From assembly GCA_946122785.1 (NCBI GenBank), contig CAMGYJ010000004.1, forward strand, positions 55,312,679 to 55,376,678: a stretch of DNA of 64,000 bases, read 5' to 3'. The translations under genes were made by a program, and so were the position numbers. Source of the DNA: Linum tenue (lineage: Eukaryota > Streptophyta > Magnoliopsida > Malpighiales > Linaceae). The first letter of the stretch is position 1; each line of letters starts with the position of its first letter. Below the pieces are notes generated by a model. It was given only the letters and a program-made list of their open reading frames with translations. It was not told the DNA's origin and did no database searches. This document shows, one piece after another, positions 54,560-64,000 of the stretch.

Positions 54560-55990
54560 GGAATGGTATTCTTGTTGTTTTTGTATCTGTGCGATTGTGA
54601 TAGTTTGTTTGACATGGATTGGTATATGGTCGTTTGGTATTGAATACTATAAGGTTTTTTGCAAAGGTAGTGGTCAATTTTGGTAGTGATCTAGGTTCTA
54701 GGTTGTTTTGAATGGTAGGTTCCTCCCATGCATTGGGAGTAATCTGCATACCTGTGAAGTTTGGTGTGGAATTGAAGTTTTTAGTTGGAATGGTAGATTT
54801 CATGTTGTTTGGAATGGTAGCTTCTTTTCATGAATTGGTAGTGATTTGCAGAATTGTGATGTTTGGTGTGGAATGGTAGTGTTTAGTTGGAATGGTAGGT
54901 TTTTTCTCTCGCATTGGTAGTGACTTGCATACCTGTGATGTTTGGTGTGGAATGGTAGTGTTCAGTTCCAGTAGTAGTGTGGTGTTCTATGCAACGGTAG
55001 TAGTTTTGTGTGGTATGGTAGTGTTCAGTTCCAGTAGTAGTGGTGGTTACCTTTTCCAGTTTCCATACATCACTAACATTTGTTAATGTTGCTACCTTCC
55101 ATTTTTCGGTTTTAGTAATGGCAAGAACCAAGAACCCAAATCGTGGGGCTTCAAAGAGCAAGAAACAATGAATAACTACCATTGCAGTAGGTCATATTAC
55201 CACAAACAAAACACTACCGTTACAGTATCTGATAACTACAGTGCAGTAACTACCATTGCAATTACTAATCACTACCATAGCAACTGATAGGAAACCACGC
55301 CACCATCATGCACCCACGTAATACAAATACTAATAGAATCACTACCAATGTGAAACGACAAAGTACGACACAATACCAATCCAATATAGAAAATACAAAT
55401 ACCAATGCTGATCGAACTACCAATAATATTCCAACAAATACCAATACAGAAGCTTCCATTCCCACCTCTTTCGAAATTGTCCACTCCGACGCCTACGTCA
55501 CCGGTCGGATCTCGGTCGATATCTGACCCTGTCAAGGAGGTTGCCAACAAAAACGGTGTTAAGATTTTGCCGTTCAACGAAAGCATACAATTAGGAATGA
55601 GTTAGAATAGGGATTAGATGCTTACCGTCGTCCCTGTAGAACTTGACAAATGCTTCCCTATTATCAAATCTCAAATGCTGCCATGACGATTTGTCGTTTG
55701 GTACAACTTTGTACACCTGATCTGCAATTTGAAAAACAACAATGCATCACTACCATTGCAGTATCTCAGACTACCACTACCAACTCACTACCATTTGACG
55801 CAAATATGTCAAAATATTACTACCACTGCAGTAGCTCATACTAAAGACAGAAACAATACCAATCCAATCAAACAAATACTAATGTGGAACGAACTACCAA
55901 TAACAATACAACATATACCAATATAAGGACTACCATTACGCCAAAACAAATACGTAACAGTACCAATCCAATCCACACACTCAACATGGA
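54560..55990. repeat. Inverted TGGTAGT / ACTACCA-rich arms
   Basis: From 54560 to about 55060 this strand repeats GGAATGGTAGTGTT-type phrases. From about 55180 to 55990 it repeats the complement style (ACTACCATTGCAGTA, ACTACCAAT). The two zones could pair as a long imperfect hairpin. Confidence 0.55.
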
Positions 55991-56195
55991 CATGGAAACC
56001 GTCACCTTCGTCAGAATGGTCACAAGCGCCGCCTTCGTCCACGGTTGGTTCTCCGACGATATCTGATCCTTATGCAAGGGTTTGCCGACCAAAAGCGATG
56101 TTAATATTTTGTTGTTCAAGCGAAAGCATACAATCATGTAGTGTTAGACTCGGTGTTAGATTCTTACCGTCGTCGCTTGGCATCACCGTATCCTC
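55440..56195. repeat. Internal duplication of about 200 bp inside the PIF-type element
   Basis: 55490-55640 and 56035-56190 share CGATATCTGA, GTTGCCAACAAAA / TTTGCCGACCAAAA, CGAAAGCATACAAT and TTACCGTCGTC in the same order, with moderate divergence. On the minus strand both contain an exon-like stretch with a GGTAAG donor-like end. Confidence 0.6.
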
Positions 56196-56977
56196 TTCCT
56201 CGCCACCAGAAACAGGATTCTCCGAATAACGCCTCCATTGCCAGCCTTCTACCCTCTACCACGTTCGGCGATGGTTCGCCGTCGACAATCGCCATTTTTC
56301 TCCCCTATGATAACGTGTACAAGGCAGAAATCTTTTCCTGCCGAAAATGGGATACTAACAAAGCCCTACGCTGATTAAACTACCTAATAATTAGTTACCG
56401 TAATTATCTCTCCCTAATTAACTGCGTAATTAAAATGGTAGTTTGAATTAGGATGGAAGCAAAATACCCTTCTTATCCCTAGTAACCACGGTGGTTACTA
56501 TCACTAAGTATCCACCGTAACCTCTCCCCCGATTTCTCCAACCTATTTCTTTCAAAAGTAGCCCCTTCTTCATTCAACAATTGCGTCTCTTCTTCATCTC
56601 CCCTCACATTCGCATATCTCCTCTCATCTGTCGTCAATTTCTTACTTTTGGATTCGCTTAATTATCTCATCCACCGTCGATTCTCCTACTTCTCTTCATC
56701 GGATTCGCTTAATTGGAATGCCGACTAAGAGGGAAAAGCCGATGTAACAAAGGCAATTAGTAGCTAGTAGAACACAACAACAACCTTTAGGTGGGGTATG
56801 CATATAAAACAAAAGAGGGCATTTTTGTATTATCATCGAATTCCACACCATAAATTTCCACAAAAATAAATCCTATCCAAACGTGGTATTTCGTTCAATT
56901 TCCGCAAATCAATTCCTTGGTTTTGTAAAATACGGAAACTCAGCCAAATTCCCACGTTTTCAAATTTCCACATCCAA

Positions 56978-57029
56978 ACGACCCTTAAGCCTATATCCCA
57001 GAAACGACCCTTAAGCCTATATCCCAGAA
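56978..57029. repeat. 26-bp tandem duplication across the element junction
   Basis: ACGACCCTTAAGCCTATATC plus six further bases occurs twice in direct contact (56978-57003, 57004-57029). The unit spans the last 7 bases of the PIF-type terminal repeat, the TTA duplication and 16 bases of flank. Confidence 0.85.
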
Positions 57030-58349
57030 GAAAAGGAGATCGAAGTGGCGAAGTCGGCGTCTCGCAAGGTGTAAACATGGGTAAAGTCGATGGAAACAGG
57101 GAGCAATGAGAAACCACTGAAAAATGAGCCCCCACGGTGGAAAATGGAAAGGGTAAAGTCAGGAACTAGCTAACGTGCAAAAGGTAAAAATGGAAAGTTC
57201 CATTCCAATAACTCCTTGGAGCCGCGTCCCCCGAGCCCCCCACCGTACAACCCAAACTGTGAATAAAGGTTTTTTCGTCTCTGACGACTTTGGTCGCCGC
57301 CAAGGCCGATTGCTGCTGCTCGTCTCTTTTAGTCTTTGTTCGACCCTTTCGAATTCAACGGACAACGCACAGAAGTCTTCGCTCCCCACCATGATTATGA
57401 ATGAACTGTCTTCACTTTGACTCTCTCTCTCTCTCTCTACCCACCCACTCCTCTTCCAATTCTAAATCAAAGTTCCTTTCTCTAATACGTTTCAGATAAT
57501 ACAGTTCGTAGCATCTGCAGACGAAGAACCCTGTCCTCTGCTCAGGATCAGAGAAAAACAGAGGATATACTTTTCTTCTTCTGCGGCGGCGGCGTTGATC
57601 TGCTTTCACGCCAAGTGGATTGTTAAGAGGTACGAACTTTGATCATCTCTTTTGCTGTTATGTTGAGTCATGAGTGTTCGGGAAATTGATCCAAACCCAG
57701 ACATGAATTCTTTGTTTTCGTCGGCTTATTTCTTTCGATAGAGGAAATTAGGCCGCGTAGAGGGAGCCCAATCTTCAGTTTGCTTCACCCCTCCAAATCC
57801 TTTTCAATTGAGAAGCAGTGGCTTCCAATCTCAGACAAAACAAACAAAAAACGATCTTGCTCATCCTTTTGAAGATTTTCTTTTTACCATCTTTGCAACG
57901 GATCCTTAGTTTAACCCTTATGCTGAATTCAGGTTGGAGCCAGCCAAATAAGTGTAAAAAACATGGCGAAACGGCCTTTTCGTGTGGTGTGAAACCTCTG
58001 ATTGAGAACTTGATAACAATGGCAGCTGAGCTGGGGTGCGTTTGTCACATGGTTCTTCTCCAAGCGCCAGCTAAAACCCAAAACAAAAGAAAAAACCCAC
58101 CGCAAACAAACAAACAAAAATGATTTATTTTCCTTCTTGACTTTTTTGGGCTACCGAATAACCAAACAAGTCATTTGTGCCTACCCGCAGTAATGACGGT
58201 GCTAAAACTTTCAATTTCCAACTACCTCCATTGACAAGGACTTCCCAGCTTCTCCATTGAATCCCAACATTGATCTTGCAACTTCTGAGACTCCATTACC
58301 CACTTGCACTTGTACCAGATATTCTCCACAAGACTAATAATAAGTAACG
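57030..58349. other. Upstream region of the receptor kinase gene
   Basis: A CT microsatellite lies at 57420-57438. 57540-57640 has a GCGGCGGCGG patch. A 101-aa frame at 57818-58123 is unrecognised and probably lies in leader or intergenic DNA. The promoter and transcription start could not be fixed. Confidence 0.4.
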
Positions 58350-60976
58350 ATGAGCAGCAGTGAATCAGTACCCAAGTTCCCCAATCAGCTCATCTTCCTC
58401 GCTCTGCTGGGAATCCTGGCAGCATCCCAACCACAAACTGCAACTGGCGATCCCAGAGCTCAAACAGTAAATGTCACCTGCGGGAACCAAATGGAGGCAA
58501 ACCCAGCAATCTTCGTCCCCAATTTCGTGGCCACCATGGAGAACATCAGCGAGCAGATGAGAACCTCCGGTTTCGGGGTAGCCGTAGCCGGTTCAGGACC
58601 CGACATCAACTACGGCCTGGCCCAGTGCTACGGCGACCTCTCTCTGCTGGACTGCGTGCTCTGCTACGCCGAGGCCCGCACCATTCTGCCACAGTGCTAC
58701 CCTTTCAACGGCGGCCGCATCTTTCTCGACGGCTGCTTCATGAGGGCCGAGAACTACAGCTTCTACCACGAGTACAAGGGGCCTCAGGACAGGGCCGTCT
58801 GCGGGAATGCCACGTCGCCAATCGGGAACAACAACTCCTCGTTGTTTCAGGATTCGGTGAGACGGACTCTCTCGCAGGCGGTGGCTGATGCTCCGGCTAG
58901 TAATGGGTTCTCCAGGGGTCAGCTGGATATTGTGGGGACTAATTCGTCGGTTTTTGTGCTGGCGAATTGCTGGAGGACATTGAATTCGAGCGACTGCCGG
59001 TTGTGCTTGGAGAATGCTTCGGATTCTATGATGGGTTGCTTGCCCAGGTCCGAAGCGAGGGCGCTGCATACCGGGTGTTTTATGAGGTATTCTGATAGAG
59101 ATTTTCTCAACAGTGAGGTTGCAGGAACTGGCAGTTCTGGAGGTGAGAGTTGCTTTTTTTTTTTGGGTTTGTTCCTTTCTTTGGAAAAAATGGGCACTTG
59201 TGTAGTTTTTCTGTTCTGTGAAATTATGGAGACCCGAGTGGAAACTGGAAAGAGTTCATGCTGCTGTCTTTTCTTTTCCATTTGGCAGCAGTTCCGGTGA
59301 TTGTGATAGTGGTTTCAGTTGTAAGCTGTATTCTGGTGTTGATTGTTGGTGGAGCTATTGGGGGTTATATATGGAAGCACAGATACATAGAGAAGAAACG
59401 AAGAGGTAAAAATATTAACAATGGGGTTTCTCTTTGATTTAACAAGTTATTTTTTATTTGTGGACATGAATGCTTCAGGATTCATGATTGCCCTATTGCT
59501 TCAGGTTCTCAGGATGTGCAGAAAATGGTGAAGACCCTGAATGACAGCAGTTTGAATTTCAAGTACTCCACTCTTGAAAAAGCCACAGGATGTTTTGATG
59601 AAGCCAACAAGCTTGGACAGGGAGGGTTTGGCTCAGTTTACAAGGTGATATGGCATTTCATCCCTCTATCTCTCTCTCGGCAAAGCATAATATGATTTTT
59701 TAGTAGGGTTTTTACTTTTTAGGTACCAGATCTTAATTATGTCAAAAACTCTGCAGGGAGTTTTGGCTGATGGAAGAGAGATAGCCGTGAAGAGGCTTTT
59801 CTTCAACAACAAGCACAGAATAGGAGATTTCTTCAACGAAGTCAACATGATCAGCAGCGTGGAACACAAGAACCTCGTCAGGTTGTTGGGTTGCAGCTGT
59901 TCAGGGCCCGAAAGCCTACTTGTCTATGAATACCTTCCCAACAAGAGCCTTGATCGCTTCATCTTTGGTAAGCTTGAAATAGATTGATAAATGAGGGAGG
60001 GAGAACCGTTGGGTTACATCGGTCTCGATTGACGATGTGATGTTTTGCCAAAACTTTGAAAATGTGACAGACGTGAACAAGGCCAAGGCAATGAACTGGG
60101 ACAGGAGGTACGAGGTGATTGTGGGAACAGCAGAAGGTCTAGTGTATCTTCATGAGAATTCCAAGATCAGGATCATTCACAGGGACATTAAGGCGAGCAA
60201 CATTCTGTTGGATTCCAGACTTCGAGCTAAGATTGCCGATTTCGGCTTGGCTAGATCTTTCCAAGAGGATAAGAGCCATATAAGCACAGCCATTGCAGGA
60301 ACTCTGTAAGTGATTTCCCCTCAGCATTTACAATCTCTAAACAGAGTCACAAAATTGAACGTGTTTCTGGCTCTTTCCTTTTCAGGGGATACATGGCTCC
60401 CGAATATCTGGCACACGGTCAATTGACAGAAAAAGCAGATGTCTACAGTTTCGGAGTGCTGCTGCTTGAGATTGTTACAGGGAAGCAGAACAACAGAAGC
60501 AAAAACGCTGAATATACTGACAGCTTAGTAACTTGGGTAGGTTTTTGTCATTCAAGAGCCTGAATCCTGTATGTTACAGTTTCAAGAGACAATGATGTGG
60601 TTGGTTATCCTGAATGAATGTGACCAACTTTTTTCAGATGTGGAGGCAGTTCCAGGCAGGAAGTGTGGAAGAAATGTACGATCCAAACCTAATGTTGCAC
60701 AACCACCACAACAGCAACGCCAGGAATGATGTGTTGAGAGTTGTTCATGTTGCACTGCTGTGCACCCAGGAGAGTCCATCTCTCAGACCATCCATGTCCA
60801 AGATTCTGCAGATGCTAACCACTGAAGAGCAGCTGCCTTCCCCAACAAACCCACCGTTCATTGACGAGAAGACCATGGAAATTGGGAATGGTTGCGAGGA
60901 CCCACGTTTCCCCCTCAATATTGGCCTTTCTGAATCAGTAGCCACTGTTGATAACAGCTCTTTCCATCCAAGATGA
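58350..60976 (+). CDS. CRK3: Cysteine-rich receptor-like protein kinase (CRK3-like, DUF26)
   Basis: A plasma-membrane receptor kinase of the DUF26 family, linked to stress and redox signalling. Exons 58350-59142, 59289-59405, 59505-59644, 59757-59967, 60071-60305, 60386-60536 and 60638-60976 give 661 aa. A signal peptide ([13 protein letters not shown]) precedes two DUF26 domains with the CX8CX2C motif ([13 protein letters not shown] and [13 protein letters not shown]). One membrane helix spans about residues 265-291 ([19 protein letters not shown]). The kinase has [10 protein letters not shown] (341-350), K362 in [14 protein letters not shown] with D459, DFGLAR with D477, and APEY. It is an RD kinase with all key residues. 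The wording [17 protein letters not shown] and [15 protein letters not shown] closely follows Arabidopsis CRK3 and CRK2. All junctions are GT-AG. Confidence 0.94.
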
Positions 60977-62215
60977 GGTCTTTCTGGTTTCAACTGTGGA
61001 TTGGCAAGGGATTATTGAGTTGTAGATAGGTAGGTTCAAAGTGGTGCCCATTTTTTGTTTTTTGTGGTCGTATGCGATAGAGCTAGATCAATTCCCTCAT
61101 TCTCATCATGTAACTGGCGGGTCACCATGGATTATTTGCAGTCTGAACTGCTGAAGTTAAAGGAACTGGGAAACTCAAAACATATTTTAAACAAAAGTCA
61201 AGACAACATATGATAGAGTGGGTTCCTCAAACCTTGACAAAGGAAGTACTTCTGAAACTAAGTAGAGATTCTCCCTGCATCACGGAATGAATTTGTCTTA
61301 CTGTTTGCTGTTGGACTTTTTACCCTTGCATCAAATAGTGTTGAGAGATCCATAGAAATAAGATGGGTCAACAGCTTTCGACTTGTAGTTGCAGAGACCT
61401 TTCGATGTTAGAAACCAGCTTGAAGGGAAAATATCACATTTTATAGATATTTTATTATTATTATACATGAGTTTTAGTTAATAACAAAGTAATTAAGCTA
61501 CAAAAATATCAAATATTATTAAAATATTATGTATAAAAATAACTGATATTGCAGAACCTTTGTGTAGAATAAATTGATGAGATAGTGAACCGTTTAGTTA
61601 ATAATAAATAAATTTGGTTCATTCAAAATTATATTATGAGGGATATAAACAAAACTTTGATTTTATAATTAGAACATACCTTACTTATGATTAGGTGAAT
61701 TGGAATATGTATTATCCATATATAGGGATCTTTCAATTGAGAAGATCCATCAACTCGAGACAAAAAGAAGGGTCTATCTATTTTATTTAGTTATTCTATT
61801 AAACTAATGTCAATGATTCGTTATTGGAGCAAATAGCAACAACCACAATTTCATCTTACATACGTCTTTTATATTTTCTAATGGATTTCCAACTTCCATT
61901 ACTGGAACTTTTTTTATCGAGTGGGTTATAGCTCTGGTTGCTCGCTATTTAAGAATACATAAAAAATATCTATCCTTCAAATGACGAGGTGATTAAGTGG
62001 GTTTATTGTCACTAGGAAAGCAAACCAAACAACCCATGAATTAGCACATCGACCTGGTCCATGGAATTAGTCTTTGGTTTGGGCTGAGAGCTGATAGTCC
62101 ACCTTTAAAATTATTATATATTGTTTCTTCTGACAAATATAGTGGGTTGTATACTTGTATTCTCCTGAGTTTCATTAATTAACAAAAGACATGCAGGTTT
62201 AAAATATATATATAT
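60977..62215. other. CRK 3' flank and intergenic DNA
   Basis: The first 200 bases are probably 3' UTR. The remainder is AT-rich; 61435 onward has long AT runs and no supportable frame. Confidence 0.45.
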
Positions 62216-62622
62216 GGGGAGTTCTACGGTACCCAGGGTGAAATCCGGGGTACCGCATACCTTGAGTAAGAAAATGCTATCCAGAACTTGAATTGACTAA
62301 TCGTTCAAACATGATACTATACTCTAACCCTTAAAGATCAAAATCTAGGTCTTGATTCTCTAAATCTTATACCCCAAGATCAATTTAATTAGAAACAATA
62401 ATCGACGGTTATGATTCGTCCAAATATAGGCAAAAAAATCAATGCACCATCTTAGGGTTTATAGTTTATGATTTAGATAATTAGGACCTAGGGTTCACTC
62501 ATTAAGGGTTAGGGTATAGTATCATGCCCAAAAAATCCAGCTAATTCGAGGTCTAGATAGCGTTTTCATACTCAAGGTATGCGATACCCCGGATTTCACT
62601 CGGGGTACCGTAGAAGGCACCA
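62216..62622. mobile_element. Palindromic MITE inserted in a (TA)n run
   Basis: Roughly 70-bp inverted repeats: TTCTACGGTACCCAGGGTGA at the left pairs with TCACTCGGGGTACCGTAGAA at the right, and both continue through GAAATCCGGGGTA(C/T)CGCATACC and a TGAGTA(A/T)GAAAA(T/C)GCTATC box. TATATATA flanks both sides, so the exact duplication cannot be resolved. No coding capacity. Confidence 0.75.
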
Positions 62623-63663
62623 TATATATATATATATATGGTTCAGGCTAGCGTACATCTGGTGTATGCGGTACGCCTGCATTCACACCTATAATTAATT
62701 ATTAATTATTTTAATTTAATTTAATTATAATCAATTTAATTATTAGTAATAAATATAATTACAATTATACACACTCGTTAACTGTTGTATACATTTTAGT
62801 CCCATATCAATTTTTGTTATACATTAGGCTCAATTCAATCATTTAACTATTTAATTATTAATACTCTTTTCTCCTAATCATAAATTTAGAACACCCAAAC
62901 TTTAAAAGTATATACAAATTCATTGCTACTGCCTACGAATATAATTACAAGGCCGTTTTGTCCTGATTCTGTCTTCACTCTTCATTCATCTTTTCTTTTC
63001 TGGAAAAAACAAAGTCTTCATTCATCTCATCTCATTTGTCTTCTTCATTAGAGGTGAGAGTGGTTTTTACCTGAACTCTGTTCCTTTAACTCCCATTCTC
63101 TCCTGATTCAGATCGTCCCGCCATAGACTTTAGAACCCCATTCGTTGTATCCCCCTCGGCAATACTTGAGCGCACTGGTCAATCGGGAGCTGGGATCCCT
63201 CCTTCAGCCATCAATTTCGTCGAAATAGGTACAGGGAATCCCCGGTCCGGATTTCTCTTTAGTACTTAGACACGAGCTTCACTGGCTGGTCCTTGGATTC
63301 AAGACCTCAGTCGTCCAGAGAGATCTCGAACGCCAATTCTGTTCCAGCTGTTGTCGGGACCCTGAGGGATTTTGTGATCTTGACCGTCTCTGCTGCGGTA
63401 GATGAAGCGCCTCTCAAGAAAAATCCCTAACCTTTTGATTCCCCTGATTTTTCCTTCCGCTAATACAATGTTACCATGCCATCCGCAGCTCTCGATTGAC
63501 GAGGATATACTGCAGTTCTCTTGTCGTTCCTTTATCTCCCCAACCCTGATCGGCCTAAAACTCTAAGAAAATTTCACACTCACTTCTCCGAGTCCCTAAA
63601 CCCTCTTCGTAGTTTTGTCTGCATGCAGCATTAGACTACTGCAACATCGCCTTTCCCTCCTGC
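62623..63663. other. Unassigned; includes probable 3' UTR of a minus-strand gene
   Basis: An (AT)n run at 62623-62640 is followed by AT-rich DNA to about 62930. From 62950 the composition becomes gene-like (CT-rich, few AT runs), which fits the 3' UTR of the minus-strand exon at 63664, or a leader on the plus strand. GTATGCGGTACGCC near 62666 faintly echoes the MITE end. Confidence 0.35.
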
Positions 63664-63845
63664 TCACAAGCCTGCTGATTGAACCATTTCCATGGCGAGG
63701 CTTCTTCTCCAGAACATTTTGTCCATCAAGACTTTTCTCGTGCCAGGGGTAATATTCTTCAGCAACTCTTCCCTATGCTTCAGCTCTGTTTCCACTTCCG
63801 GTCCTTGTTTGGTTACACTATCTATTTGCCTTCGAAGTTCTTTCA
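63664..63845 (-). CDS. Last exon of an unidentified coiled-coil protein (gene continues off-window)
   Basis: On the minus strand a good acceptor (CAACTGCAG) is followed by an open frame KELRRQIDSVTKQ...VETELKHREELLKNI...LAMEMVQSAGL ending TGA at 63664. Charged heptad-like spacing suggests a coiled coil. The exon starts in phase 1, so the rest of the protein lies upstream beyond 63846, and the next exon is outside or near the window edge. No family is recognised. Confidence 0.5.
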
Positions 63846-64000
63846 CTGCAGTTGCTCCGATCAGTTTCTGTGTTTGTATCCATCCTTATATGACAGTTGG
63901 AGTGTTTCACTTGCGTCGTTTCAGCTTCACTATTCATACATTTCATTTTGTCTTATCAGGGGTTGAGGAGAGGCATATTGGGATCATCGTTTATGTTTTA

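Larger units (their letters stand above)
53587..56984. mobile_element. PIF/Harbinger-type non-autonomous element with host-like cargo
   Basis: Inverted ends GGGGTCGTTTGGATGTGG (left) and the complement GGGTCGTTTGGATGTGG (right) lie inside a TTA duplication (53584-53586 and 56985-56987), the PIF/Harbinger signature. The 3.4-kb interior has no transposase. It contains a leader-like pyrimidine-rich segment (54060-54500), TGGTAGT-rich then ACTACCA-rich arms (54560-55990), and minus-strand exon-like pieces with splice-like edges. One piece near 55632-55735 reads SWQHLRFDNREAFVKFY, which faintly resembles FAR1-type proteins. Confidence 0.75.

Noticed and set aside
58593..59069. A 158-aa minus-strand frame
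   Set aside because: It lies entirely antisense to the first CRK exon and encodes no recognisable domain.

Overview
This is a plant nuclear window, probably from a dicot. It has short GT-AG introns, AT-rich intergenic DNA and clear orthologues of land-plant genes. The species cannot be fixed from sequence alone. Four genes can be modelled in full, and a fifth is present only as its last exon.

Genes: (1) a two-exon pentatricopeptide-repeat (PPR) protein at 1754-3675 (+), 490 aa. (2) A 33-exon alpha-glucan water dikinase (GWD1/R1/SEX1 type) at 24953-34540 (-), rebuilt splice by splice to 1446 aa; it phosphorylates starch in plastids and contains one GC-AG intron. (3) A seven-exon glycoside hydrolase 28 polygalacturonase at 46228-49628 (+), 473 aa, with three small transposons in its introns. 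(4) A seven-exon cysteine-rich receptor-like kinase (CRK3-like) at 58350-60976 (+), 661 aa. (5) A terminal coiled-coil exon at 63664-63845 (-) whose gene runs off the window. The genes are unrelated in function and do not form a cluster.

Mobile DNA makes up most of the rest. 4387-10970 (-) is an apparently intact, recently inserted plant L1-type LINE. It has both ORFs open, an ATGA stop/start overlap, a poly(A) tail and a perfect 15-bp target duplication. Seven hAT-type non-autonomous elements have 8-bp target duplications visible by eye (830, 11408, 15419, 36913, 48127, 48732, 50596); five are perfect, 36913 matches 7 of 8, and most have termini filled with a family-specific short iteration. 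Two Mutator-like elements have long terminal inverted repeats: 15607-17040, nested in a hAT element, and 38648-40224, a Pack-MULE carrying a decayed CLAVATA2-like leucine-rich-repeat fragment. A 3.4-kb PIF/Harbinger-type element (53587-56984, TTA duplication) carries host-like sequence. A Ty3/gypsy gag remnant, a tRNA-derived SINE and LINE 3' relics are also present.

The least ordinary regions are a pair of 5S rRNA copies only 11 bp apart, inside what looks like a retroposed unit (18184-18522), and 19.1-24.4 kb. The latter is a gene-free mosaic of diverged repeats, including a degenerate array of a CGCGGTACCGTTTT-like motif over about 1.1 kb. Splice sites and homology calls were made by eye.
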